Shown here: positions 40,801 through 52,374 of the stretch, in pieces
Numbering within the stretch: position 1 is the first letter of the stretch
How the letters are laid out: every line of letters begins with the position of its first letter
NCBI GenBank assembly: GCA_028826165.1
Contig: JAPDFW010000011.1
Span: forward strand, 189,001-253,000
Reading direction: 5' to 3'
Length of the DNA: 64,000 nt
DNA from: Anaeramoeba ignava
Taxonomy: Eukaryota > Metamonada > Anaeramoebidae
Notes under the pieces: generated by a model
The model's database searches: none
The model's input: the letters and a program-made list of their open reading frames with translations, nothing else
What the model was told of the DNA's origin: nothing
Program-made: the position numbers and the translations under genes

Positions 40801-43800
40801 TTAATCTGCTCTTCTTGGTCTTTTAGGTGTATTAGTTGAATTTTGTTTTTGAGAATTTGGATCAGAAGTTTTTTCAGATTTATTAGAAAATATGAAGAAT
40901 TGCAAAACTAAAATTCCATTAAGAACCACACTTGTCACAGTAGAAATGATAAGTAGTTGATCTTTAACATCTTGAATAACAGTGAAAAGGCGAACAATAG
41001 TTCCCAAAAATGCAAGGAGTGTTGATATCAAAGATAGTTTTCCTGTGCTTTTGTTTTTGAAATTTAGATATATTTGGGGTGCTCTTGAAAGAATTATAAG
41101 TGGTGTTGATAAGAGTTGAAGTTTTTGAAGGATGAAGATATCAATTTGACCAAATGCAGAAGCAGCAATGAATCCAGATGTATATTCAAGAAAAAAAAAA
41201 TAAATAGCAAATCAAGGTTTAAACTTTAAATTTCAAATCTGATTTTAATTTTAATTTTAATTTTAATTTCAAATCTAATTTTGATATTAATTTTGAATTT
41301 AATTTTAATTTTAATTTCAAATCTAATTTTGAATTTAATTTTGAATTTAATTTTAATTTTGATTTTAATTTTAATTTTGATTTTAATTTTAATTTTAATT
41401 TTAATTTTAATTTTAATTTCAAATTTAATTTTAATTTTTATTTCAAATTTAATTTTAATTTTAATTTTAATTTTAATTTTAATTTTAATTTTAATTTTAA
41501 ATTTAATTTTAATTTTAATTTTAATTTTAATTTTAATTTTAATTTTAATTTTAATTTTGATTTTAATTTTGATTTAAAAAAGTAGCATTAATAAAAGGAT
41601 ATATAACTCCAAATGGAATAAAAAATAAGATAGTTTTTTTTGAAAATAAAAAAATCAGAAAAACAATAAGCAAATTTTGAATCAACAAAAAAGCATTTTC
41701 ACCATAAGTTGTTAAAGGAAATTTGCTAAGATAACCATAAACCAACGGAATAGCAACACTTTAAAAGAATAAAATATTATTTTGAAATAAAATATAAATT
41801 TGAAATAAAATATTAATTTGAAATAAAATATTAATTTGAAATAAAATATTATTTGAAATAAAATATTATTTTGAAATAAAATATTATTTTGAAATAAAAT
41901 ATTATATTGAAATAAAATATTAATTTTGAAATAAAATATTATTTTGGAATAAAATATTATTTTGAAATAAAATATTATTTTGAAATAAAATATTATTTTG
42001 GAATAAAATATTTAATTTTATTTGAAATAAAAATATTAATTTGAAATAAAATATTAATTTTTAAAATATTAATTTGAAATAAAAATTAATTTGAAATAAA
42101 ATATTAATTTGAAATAAAAATATTAATTTGAAATAAAAATATAAAATTGAATTTGAAATAAAATATTAATTTGAAATAAAATATTATATTGAAAATTTGG
42201 AATAATAAAAAATATTAATTTGAAATAAAATATTATTTTTGAAATAAAATAAATTTAAAAAATTATTTTTGAAATAAAAAATATTAATTTGAAAATTTTT
42301 GAAATAAAATAAAATATTATTTTGAAATAAAATAAAATATTAATTTGAAATAAAATATTAATTTGAAATAAAATATTATTTTGAAATAAAATATTATTTT
42401 GAAATAAAATATTATTTTGAAATAAAATATTATTTTGAAATAAAATATTATTTTGAAATAAAATATTATTTTGAAATAAAATATTATTTTGAAATAAAAT
42501 AAATTTGAAATAAAATATTATTTTGAAATAAAAATTATTTTGAAAAATATTTTTGAATAAAATATTAATTTGAAATAAAAAATATTAATTTGAAAAAATA
42601 AAATTTATTATTTTGAAATAAAATATTATTTTGAAATAAAATATTATTTTGAAATAAAATATTAATTTGAAATAAAATATTATTTTGAAATAAAATATTA
42701 ATTTGAAATAAAATATTATATTTGAAATAAAATATTATTTTGAAATAAAAAAATATTATTTTGAAATAAAATATTAATTTGAAATAAAATATTATTAATT
42801 TTGGAATAAAATATTTTTGGAATAAAATATTATTTTGAAATAAAATATTTGAATAAAATATTATTTTGAAATAAAATATTATTTTGAAAAAAAAATTTTG
42901 AAATTATTTTTTAAAATAAAATATTATTTTGAAATAAAAATTATTTTGAATAAAATATTAATTTGAAAAAAAATATTAATTTGAAATAAAAATAAAATTT
43001 TGAATAAAAAAATATTAATTTGAAATAAAAATTAATTTGAAATAAAATATTATTTTTGAAATAAAAATTATTAATTTTGAAATAAAATATTAATTTGAAA
43101 TAAAAATAAAAAATAAAAATATTAATTTGAAATAAAAATATTTTGAAATAAAATATTATTTTTGAAATAAAAATTATTTTGAAATAAAATATTAATTTTG
43201 AAATAAAAATTAATTTGAAATAAAATATTATTTGAATAAAATATTATTTTGAAATAAAATATTAATTTGAATAAAATATTATTTTTGAAATAAAATAAAT
43301 GAAAAAATATTAATTTGAAATAAAAAATTTTGAAATAAAAATTAAAAAATAAAAATTAATTTGAAAAAATATTAAAAATAAAATTATTTTGAAATAAAAA
43401 ATATTATTTTGAAATAAAATATAGTAATTTGAAATAAAAATATTAATTTGAAATAAAATATTATTTTGAAATAAAAAATATTATTTTGAATTTTGAAATA
43501 AAATATTATTTTGAAATAAAAAAAATTTGGAAATAAAATATTTTTGAAAATAAATTTTGAAAATATTATTTTGGAATAAAATATTATTTTGAAATAAAAT
43601 ATTATTTTGAAATAAAATATTTATTTGAAATAAAATAAAATTTGAAATAAAATATATTTTGATTAAAAAATAAATATTATTTGAAATAAAATATTATTTT
43701 GAAATAAAATATTAATTTGAAATAAAATATAAATTTTGAAATAAAATATTAATTTGAAATAAAATATTGAAATAAAATATTAATTTTGAAATAAAATATT

Positions 43801-44467
43801 AATTTATTTTGAAATAAAAATATTAATTTGAAAAAAAATATAAATTTGAAATAAAATATTATTTTGGAAAAAAAAATATTATTTTGGAATAAAATATTTA
43901 ATTTGAAATAAAATAAAATTATTATTTTGAAATAAAATATTAATTTTGAAATAAAATATTATTTTATTTTAAAATAAAATAATTTTGAAATAAAATATTA
44001 ATTTGGAGTTGAATAACCAATTATTTTGGAATAAAATATTATATTGAAATAAATAAAAATATTATAAAAATAAATGAAATATTATTTTGAATAAAAATAT
44101 AATAAAAATTTTGAATAAAAATAAAATTCTGACATCAAAGAATTAATTTAAAATAAAAATAAACATCATTACATTTTGAATAAAAAGTCCTTGAAATAAA
44201 ATTTTTCTTTTGAAATATTTTAATAATTTGTGGTACTTTAAGAATTACTGAAAAAACAACTATTCCAAGTCCAAGTAATTTGGATATTATTTGTTTCAAA
44301 CAATTTGTATCCATAATTTTTTGTTCTAAAAGAATTTCATAACATTCTTGACTTATTAAACCAAAGAATTTTTCTATAAAAATAAGTTATAAAAATAAAT
44401 AATATTTTTGATTTTTATTAATTTGAAAAAATTTTTTTTATTATGTTTTTTTACGAGTTGCATTCAT
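40801..44467 (-). CDS. MPDU1: MPDU1 (Lec35), PQ-loop protein for dolichol-phosphate sugar use
   Basis: ER membrane protein needed for use of mannose- and glucose-phosphate-dolichol in glycan assembly. Exon 1 is only 13 nt (44467-44455); exon 2 44373 to about 44173; a middle exon 41758 to about 41586; last exon from about 41220 to 40801. Recognised: LISQECYEILLEQ, CLKQIISKLLGLGIVVFSVILKVPQI (first PQ loop, shown here only to name the helix), SKFPLTTYGENAFLLIQN, and the second PQ loop LSRAPQIYLNF...STGKLS. The Lys/Arg tail is a possible ER retention signal. Phases between exon 2 and the middle exon do not agree, and a stretch equal to about 10-15 residues of the family is missing, so a small exon in the 2.4-kb intron is not found; the donor after the middle exon is also unclear. 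Family firm, model incomplete. Confidence 0.8.
41225..41580 (-). repeat. TTTTAATTTTAA array, MPDU1 last intron
   Basis: About 0.35 kb; near-perfect AATTTT units with AATTTC/AATCTA variants at the left end. Confidence 0.85.
41762..44130 (-). repeat. GAAATAAAATATTATTTT array, large MPDU1 intron
   Basis: 2.4 kb of a degenerate 17-18-bp unit, with more indels than the other arrays. Only a few non-repeat words (near 44005 and 44128) stand out; these are where a missed micro-exon would have to be. Confidence 0.88.
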
Positions 44468-44943
44468 TTTTAATTTAATTGGAATGAAATTTAATTTAAA
44501 AATGAAAAATGAAAAATGAAAAATGAAAAAAAAATTTTTTTTATTATTTTTTGAAAAGAAAAAAAAGAAAGAAAATGAATTTAAACTTGATTTCTATTTC
44601 AGATTTGATTTTAGATTTAAATTTGATTTCTATTTTTGAATTTGATTTCTATTTTAAATTTGATTTCTATTTTAAATTTGATTTCTATTTTGATTTTGAT
44701 TTTGATTTTGATTTTGATTTTGAATTTGAATCTGATTTCGATTTTTGATTTTAAATTTGAATTTGATTTCTATTTTTGATTTTAAATTTGAATTTGATTT
44801 CTATTTTGAATTTAATTTCTATTTTGATTTTGATTTTGAATTTGAATCTAAATTTGATTTCTATTTTAAATTTAATTTCTATTTTTGATTTGATTTGATT
44901 TCTATTTCTATTTCTATTTCTATTTCAATTTTGATTATTTGCT
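44468..44943. repeat. Spacer: MPDU1 leader and TTGATTTCTATTTT array
   Basis: 44,580-44,940 is TTTGATTTCTATTTT-type repeat leading into the coding tail of NOP2. 44,500-44,570 is the AAATGAAAAATG leader of MPDU1. No gene seen. Confidence 0.7.
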
Positions 44944-46872
44944 TTACGTTTTTCTATTTTTGATTTCTATTTTTATTTTGAAATTTCTTTTTATTTCCAT
45001 TTTGATTTCTATTTTTATTTTGATTTCTATTTTTATTTTGGAATTTCTTTTTATTTTTATTTTTATTTTGATTTTGATTTTTATTTTCATTTTGATTTTC
45101 ATTTTCATTTTCATTTTCATTTTCATTTTGATTTTGATTTTCATCTTCATTTTCATTTTCATCTTGATTTTCATCTTGATTTTCATCTTGATTTTTATTT
45201 TCATTTTCATTTTCATTTTCATTTTCATTTTCATTTTCATTTTCATTTCATTTTCATTTTGATTTTCATTTTCATTTTCATTTTCATTTTCATCATTATC
45301 ATCATCAAAATCAAAATCATCAAAAATTTCATTTTCATTTTCATCCAAATCAATGGAAACATTTGGAATTTTATTACTCAACTTTTTGAGTTTAGCGATA
45401 AAAAAGCCATCCATATTCAATTTATGAGGATAAATTCTTCTAGCGAGTTTAAGACTAGAATTGAACCTTCTTTCTCTAAATTTAGTAAGACCAGGATCAC
45501 CGAATTCGATCCCAGTACTAACAAGTTTAACATGCCTTTTCCTTAACGCGTAATCAATAACCCACTCATTCTCCTCAATAGTAACAGAGCAGGTTGAGTA
45601 TACAATATAACCTCCAGTTTTAGAGTTTGCATTTACTGAATCGATAGCGGAAAGAATAAGTTCTTTTTGAAGATGAGTTGATCGTCTGACATCTTTGATG
45701 CCTTTAGTAAGCTTTATAGAATTATCCCTAGAAACGACACCCAAGCCAGTGCACGGAGCATCCAAGAGAACTCTATCGAAGCCACCAAGAACCTTTGGGA
45801 AATCGCGACCGTCATGCATTGTAACAAGAGTATTTTTGACACCGAGTCGATGAATATTCGAAATCAAAGATTTGATTCGATCTTGATTTGGATCATTAGC
45901 GACCAAAATACCGGTATTCTTCATAAGACTTGCAATATGAGTAGTTTTGCCACCGGGAGCCGCAGACATATCGAGTATTCTTTCATGCTCCTGCGGGGCT
46001 AGTGCCATCACAGGGAGGAAACTGGCGGCGGATTGAAGCATGTAATATCCGGCTAAATATTCTGGAGTAGCACCAAGTGGCACTTGTGATTCGTACACTA
46101 CGAGCCCCACATTACTCCACTTGGCAAGAGGATCGAGGTTAACTCCTCGATGGATTAAGATCTGCGCTAAGTCTCTTCTTCGCGTTTTCAAAGTGTTTGT
46201 TCGGATAGTCACTGGTCTAGGTGCTTCGTTTGCCTCAAGAAACTCAATTAATTCTGACACTGAAAAAAGTTGGGAAAATTTCTGAATGATGAACCGATTG
46301 TATCCGTAATACTCAGACAAATTATTATATAGTTTTTTCAAGTACCATTTTCGACTTCGATTTCCTTCGCGATTTTTTTGGTAATCAGACAAAACATATA
46401 CTATGTCCCCAATTCGTTGCTTCAGAAGCGCTAAATCCGCCCCTTCGTTTAATGGCTTGCTGATTTGTTGTCCTGATTCAAATACTATCGTTTGTTGTTC
46501 CGCTATGTTCGTTTGAAGCTCTTCTGCTCCATCTTCAATCTCTTTTTTTCTTTCTTTTTCAATTTGTTTTGATTCTTCTATCAGTTTGCTCATTTCGTCT
46601 TCGTCTTCGTCTTCGTAATCTTCTTCTTTTTGTGGTGTTTTTTCTAGTTTGAGTTTGATTTTTTGGGGTTCTTTTTCTTATAATAAATAAAATACAATTT
46701 GAATTAAATTAAAATTATGAATTAAAAAATTTCAATTAAATTAAATGATTTATTTACTTTCTTCCTTCATTTCAATTACTTTCGTTTGAATTGGCTTCTT
46801 AGATTTATTTACTTTTCTTTTTTTAGGTTCATTTATACCTATATCTTCTTCTTCAAATTTAATTCTTGACAT
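44944..46872 (-). CDS. NOP2: NOP2/NSUN1 25S/28S rRNA cytosine-5 methyltransferase
   Basis: Nucleolar m5C methyltransferase of large-subunit rRNA. Exon 1 46872-46758 supplies a basic leader with a likely nuclear signal (EPKKRKVNKSKK); exon 2 46676-44944; phase 1 join. Motifs: AAPGGKTTHIA (SAM), DAPCTGLGVVSRD (PC motif cysteine), YSTCSVTIEENE (catalytic TC motif), and the NOP2-type RIYPHKLNMDGFFIAKL end of the core. The final about 110 residues come from a GAAAAT hexamer array: first Glu-Asn, then after a base change in the array (about 45248) Met-Lys and Ile-Lys runs up to the stop. Whether the true stop is this far is uncertain; the core ends near 45,340. G+C is higher in the core than in neighbours. 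Confidence 0.93.
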
Positions 46873-46926
46873 TTTAAAAAGAAATGAAAAAAATGAAAAA
46901 AAATGAAAAAAATGAAAAAAAATTTT
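46873..46926 (-). promoter_or_regulatory. T-rich leader upstream of NOP2
   Basis: Read in the gene's direction: AAATTTTTTTTCATTTTTT followed by three more CATTTTTT words, then ATTTCTTTTTAAA and the ATG. The same layout precedes most genes here. Only about 55 bp separate the ATG from the upstream satellite, so the promoter must be this small or lie in the array. Confidence 0.5.
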
Positions 46927-48957
46927 TTATTGGATTTTATTTTAAATTTTATTTTAAATTTTATTTTAGATTTCATTTTAGATTTCATTTTAAATTTCAT
47001 TTTAAATTGTATTTTAAATTGTATTTTAAATTTCATTTTAAATTTTATTTTAGATTTCATTTTAAATTGTATTTTAAGTTTCATTTTAAATTGTATTTTA
47101 AATTTCATTTTAAATTTCATTTTAAATTTCATTTTAAATTTCATTTTAAATTTCATTTTAGATTTTATTTTAGATTTCATTTTAGATTTCATTTTAAATT
47201 TCATTTTAAATTGTATTTTGAATTTCATTTTAGATTTCATTTTAAATTTCATTTTAAATTTCATTTTAAATTTCATTTTAAATTTCATTTTAAATTTCAT
47301 TTTAGATTTCATTTTAGATTTCATTTTAAATTGTATTTTAAATTTCATTTTAAATTTCATTTTAAATTTCATTGTAGATTTCATTTTAGATTTCATTTTA
47401 GATTTCATTTTAGATTTCATTTTAAATTTCATTTTAAATTGTATTGTAAATTTCATTGTAGATTTCATTTTAAATTGTATTTTAGATTGTATTTTAGATT
47501 TCATTGTAAATTTCATTTTAGATTTCATTGTAAATTTCATTTTAGATTTCATTTTAAATTTCATTTTAGATTTCATTTTAGATTTCATTTTAAATTTCAT
47601 TGTAGATTTCATTATAAATTTTATTTTAGATTTCATTTTAAATTTCATTGTAAATTTTATTTTAAATTTTATTTTAAATTGTATTTTAGATTTCATTTTA
47701 GATTTCATTTTAAATTTCATTTTAAATTTCATTTTAAATTTCATTTTAAATTTCATTTTAAATTTCATTTTAGATTTCATTTTAGATTTCATTTTAAATT
47801 TCATTGTAGATTTCATTATAAATTTTATTTTAGATTTCATTTTAAATTTCATTGTAAATTTTATTTTAAATTTTATTTTAAATTGTATTTTAAGTTTCAT
47901 TTTAAATTTCATTTTAAATTTCATTTTAAATTTCATTTTAAATTTCATTTTAGATTTCATTTTAAATTTTATTTTAAATTTTATTTTAAATTGTATTTTA
48001 AGTTTCATTTTAGATTTCATTTTAGATTGTATTTTAAATTGTATTTTAGATTGTATTTTAGATTGTATTTTAAATTTCATTTTAAATTTTATTTTAAATT
48101 TTATTTTAAATTTCATTTTAAATTTCATTTTAAATTTTATTTTGAATTTCATTTTAAATTGTATTGTAAATTTCATTGTAGATTTCATTTTAAATTGTAT
48201 TTTAGATTGTATTTTAGATTGTATTTTAGATTTCATTTTAAATTTCATTTTAAATTTTATTTTAAATTTCATTGTAAATTTTATTTTAGATTTTATTTTA
48301 AATTTTATTTTAAATTTTATTTTAAATTTCATTTTAAATTGTATTTTAGATTTCATTTTAAATTTTATTTTAAATTTCATTTTAAATTTTATTTTAAATT
48401 TCATTTTAAATTTTATTTTAAATTTTATTTTAAATTTCATTTTAAATTTCATTTTAAATTTCATTGTAAATTTTATTTTAAATTGTATTTTAAATTGTAT
48501 TTTAAATTGTATTTTAGATTTTATTTTAGATTGTATTTTAAATTTCATTTTAAATTTCATTTTAGATTTCATTTTAAATTTTATTTTAAATTGTATTTTA
48601 AATTGTATTTTAAATTGTATTTTAAATTTCATTGTAAATTTTATTTTAGATTTTATTTTGAATTTCATTGTAAATTTTATTGTAGATTTCATTTTAGATT
48701 TCATTTTAAATTCCATTTTAAATTTCATTTTAAATTCCATTTTAAATTTCATTTTAAATTTCATTTTAAATTGTATTTTAAATTTTATTTTAAATTTTAT
48801 TTTAAATTTTATTTTAAATTTCATTTTAAATTTCATTTTAAGTTTCATTTTAGATTTCATTTTGAATTGTATTTTAAATTTCATTTTAAATTTCATTTTA
48901 AGTTTCATTTTAGATTTTATTTTGAATTGTATTTTAAATTGTATTTTAGATTTTCAA
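46927..48957. repeat. 12-bp satellite array TTTCATTTTAAA, about 170 units
   Basis: 2.0 kb of ATTTTAAATTTC units with variants ATTTTAGATTTC, ATTTTAAATTGT and ATTGTAAATTTC arranged in blocks. Because the unit is 12 bp and has few stops, it stays open for about 700 codons in several frames on both strands; the predicted peptides are plain Phe-Lys-His or Ile-Leu-Asn alternations and are not credible genes. The array starts immediately after the stop codon of the DUF1648 gene. Confidence 0.93.
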
Positions 48958-49512
48958 TTAAAAACGATCACTTGGATCATCATTATGGTTTAACCAAATT
49001 GCATTTTTAGGTTTTTTAAATCTCAAAAGAAGTTTCACAATTACGAATATAAAGAATAGAATAAAAACAATAAAATCAACAATAAAAATCCAAGCATAAG
49101 GAGGTTTTTCATGAGGATCTCTAACATTAGCAGCAAAAATAACAGCAAAAAGAATAATCAAAAACAACTGAATAACAATTCCCATTGAAAACAAATAAGA
49201 ACTCAAAACACGAAATGTTCTTGATTTTCTACTTGGCGATAACCAGTATTCCTTATTTGGCATATTAATTGAACTTTCGGGACAAACCCTAATACAAAAT
49301 GGAAGTGAAAAAAAAAGCAATCCAATTAATGTCCCTGCAACCCAATAAACAGCTATTAAGGTCCATTTGCCGGAATATCCGGTTGGTTTTCCATCAAAAG
49401 AATAATGTGATGCACATTCATCAGGTAAATATTTCGAATAAATTCCTCCATGTATCCAAACTACTAAAATTAACCCTAAAATTGTAAGCATAGATAAACT
49501 GTATGAATTCAT
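48958..49512 (-). CDS. DUF1648/SdpI-type integral membrane protein
   Basis: Single exon, about 184 aa from the Met at 49512 (an upstream in-frame Met at 49575 would add a Phe-rich leader). First hydrophobic helix, then LPDECASHYSFDGKPTGYSGKW, the mark of the DUF1648 domain (LPxxxxxHxxxxGxxxxWxxK), a second helix, then KEYWLSPSRK, as in bacterial family members, and two more helices. The family is common in bacteria, where SdpI members give immunity to a killing factor; the role in eukaryotes is unknown. Codon use looks native and the gene sits between ordinary eukaryotic genes. It shares a 161-bp divergent intergenic region with ADSS. Confidence 0.75.
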   Translation of the reverse strand: MNSYSLSMLTILGLILVVWIHGGIYSKYLPDECASHYSFDGKPTGYSGKWTLIAVYWVAGTLIGLLFFSLPFCIRVCPESSINMPNKEYWLSPSRKSRTFRVLSSYLFSMGIVIQLFLIILFAVIFAANVRDPHEKPPYAWIFIVDFIVFILFFIFVIVKLLLRFKKPKNAIWLNHNDDPSDRF

Positions 49513-49673
49513 CTTATTATTATTATTTAAAAAAGAAAATGAAAAAAATGGAAAAATAAAAAAAGAAAATATCAAAAAAAAAAGGCGAAAAAAAATTAAA
49601 TAAAATTATTTCTTAATTCATTTTTTTTATTTCTTTCCAAATTAAAAATAAAAGAAAAAGCAAAAAAAAAATA
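49513..49673. promoter_or_regulatory. Bidirectional spacer between the DUF1648 gene and ADSS
   Basis: 161 bp of A-runs with AAATGAAAAAAATGG on the left and TTCATTTTTTTTATTTC on the right; both genes must start from here. Confidence 0.45.
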
Positions 49674-52251
49674 ATGAAACCAATTTTACTTAAAAAAGGT
49701 CACAAACAATTTATTCCTTTTCAAATCAAAAATCAATTACTTTATAAATTTGCTTCTTCTATTACTCCTGATAAAGATATTATCAAAGAAAATGTTGTTG
49801 TTGTTCTTGGAACTCAATGGGGAGATGAGGGAAAAGGCAAATTAATTGACCAAATTTCCAATCAATTTGATTTTGTTGCTCGTGTACAAGGTGGTTCTAA
49901 TGCTGGTAACTTTTAAAATTATTATTAAAATTGTTATTAAATTTGTTCTCAATTGATTATTAAATTTATTATTAAATTTATTATTAAAATTATTATTAAA
50001 ATTATTATTAAAATTTATTATTAAATTTATTATTAAAATTATTATTAATATTATTATTAAATTTATTATTAAAATTATTATTAATATTATTATTAAATTT
50101 ATTATTAAATTATTATTTAAATTATTATTTAAATTATTATTAAAATTATTATTTAAATTTATTATTAAAATTATTATTAAAATTATTATTAAAATTATTA
50201 TTAAAATTATTATTAAATTTATTATTAAAATTATTATTAAATTTATTATTAAAATTATTATTAAAATTATTATTAAATTTATTATTTAATTGATAAAATA
50301 AAAAGGTCACACAATCAAAAGTGGAAATCATAAATTTGCGATGCATTTAGTACCAAGTGGAATTTTAAATCCAAAATCACAATGTGTTGTTGGAAATGGA
50401 GTTGTTGTTCATCTTCCAACAATGTTTGATGAAATTAAATCCTTAGAAGCTGGTGGAATTCATTGGGCTAAAAAGAATTTAAAGGTTAGTGACAGAGCTC
50501 ATATTTTATTTGATTTTCATCAACAAGTTGATGGAATGCAAGAAGGTCAACGTGCAGAAAAAGATCAAATTGGAACAACTAAAAAAGGAATTGGCCCGTA
50601 AAATTAAAATTTAAATTCAAATTTAAATTCAAATCCAAAATCAAATCCAAATTAAATTAAAATTCAAATTCAAAATTCAAAATTCAAAAATCAAAATTAA
50701 AATTTAAATTTAAATCCAAAATTTAAATCAAATTCAAATTTAAATTCAAATTAAAATTAAAATTCAAAATTAAAATTAAATTAAATTTAAATCAAATTCA
50801 AAAATTAAATTAAATGAAATTTAAATCAAATTAAATTCAAATTTAAAATTCAAAATTAAATTTAAATTCAAATTTAAATTTAAATTCAAATTAAATTCAA
50901 ATCAAATTCAAAATTAAATCCAAATCAAATTCAAAATTAAAATTCAAATTAAAAATTCAAAAAGATGTTATTCTTCCAAAATGAATCGAGAAAATCTTCG
51001 TTTTTGTGATCTTGTTGATATTCACAAAGATCCAAAAAAAAGAGAAGATTTCTTTGCAAAATTCAAATTGATTGCTGGAAATCATATGACAAGATTCCCT
51101 CTTTTAAAAGTCAATTTACAAGAAGAATTAGAAAAATATATGAATTTTTCAAGAATTATGTCTGAGAATAACATGATTTCAAACACAGTTCATTTAATAA
51201 ATGAAGCTATTGACACAAAACAAAAGGTTTTAATTGAATGTGCAAATGCAACAATGCTTTCAATTGATTTTGGAACGTAAATAATTTTTAATTTTTGATT
51301 TTAATTTTAATTTTAATTTTAATATTAATTTTAATTTTAATTTTAATTTTAATTTTAATTTTAATTTTAATTTTAATTTTAATTTTAATTTTAATTATGA
51401 TTTTAATTTTAATTTTAATTTTAATTTTAGATTTCATTTTAGATTTCATTTTAATTTTGATTTTGATTTTAATTTTAATTTTAATTTTAATTTTAATTTT
51501 AATATTGAATTTTAATATTTAATTTTAATTTTAATTTTAATTTTGATTTTAATTTTAATTTTATTTTGATTTTAATTTTAATATTGAATTTTAATTTTGA
51601 ATTTCAATATTGAATTTTAATTTTATAAATGATTTTAAATTTTAATAAAAAAAAAGTTATCCATTTGTAACAAGCTCAAATTGTGATATTGGAGGAGTTT
51701 GCACAGGATTAGGAGTTTCACCAAAATGTTTCAAAGATTCATTCGTAATTGGAGTAACAAAATGCTATTGCACTCGAGTAGGATCAGGACCTTTCCCAAC
51801 AGAGCTCTTTGACGAAACAGGAGAACAACTACGCAAAGCAGGACATGAATTCGGAACAACAACAGGAAGACCAAGAAGATGTGGTTGGATTGATACAGTT
51901 GCTCTTAATTATGCTGTAATGATCAACAGAATTGACGCTTTTATTCTTACAAAATTGGATGTTTTGACAGGAATGAAAGAAATCAAAATTGGATACAAGT
52001 ATATATATCCAGATGGTTCAGAATCAACAGTGGATTTCCCTGCAGATCTTCGCAAACTTGAAAACGTTAAAGTTGCTTACAAAACTTTCAAAGGTTGGAA
52101 TCAAGATATTTCAAAATGCAAAACTTTCGATTCCCTTCCAAAAGAAGCTCAAGATTTAGTTCTCGAAATTGAAAAACTTACTCGCTGCTTCATTAAATAT
52201 ATCGGTGTTGGTCCTGACCGTTCAGAAATTATTATCAGAGAAAAGAATTAA
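49674..52251 (+). CDS. ADSS: Adenylosuccinate synthetase
   Basis: Joins IMP and aspartate with GTP to make adenylosuccinate, first committed step to AMP. Exons 49674-49905, 50306-50597, 50965-51276, 51657-52251; GT-AG, phases 1, 2, 2; 476 aa. Motifs: [14 protein letters not shown] at residue 46, QGGSNAGHTI across the first junction, [14 protein letters not shown] across the second, [12 protein letters not shown] across the third, [31 protein letters not shown], and the GTP-binding C-terminus GVGPDRSE. About 40 residues precede the core, rich in Lys/Phe; could be an organelle targeting leader, but this is not clear. All three introns are arrays, each with its own unit. Confidence 0.96.
49908..50300 (+). 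repeat. ATTATTAAAATT array, ADSS intron 1
   Basis: Near-regular 12-bp ATTATTAAATTT/ATTATTAAAATT units; no AG before the acceptor AAAAAG at 50305. Confidence 0.88.
50600..50960 (+). repeat. AAATTC/AAATCC array, ADSS intron 2
   Basis: Irregular AAATTCAAATTTAAA repeat, nearly G-free in sense; no AG before CAAAAAG at 50964. Confidence 0.85.
51280..51655 (+). repeat. TTTTAA array, ADSS intron 3
   Basis: AATTTT units; unlike the other ADSS introns it contains two internal TTTTAG words (about 51,428 and 51,440) that look like acceptors. Confidence 0.85.
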
Positions 52252-52374
52252 TTCAAATCAAAAACAAAAAAAAATTTTTTTTCTTTCAGATTCCACTTTT
52301 TTTTTTGCTTTTTTTTTTGAATTTTTTGCTTTTTTTTTTTTTTCAATTTTTCTTTAATAAAATGGAAAAAATTC

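Noticed and set aside
46839-49010. Reading frames of about 690-710 codons on both strands
   Set aside because: They are pure translations of the 12-bp array, open in several frames at once, with only two or three residue types alternating.
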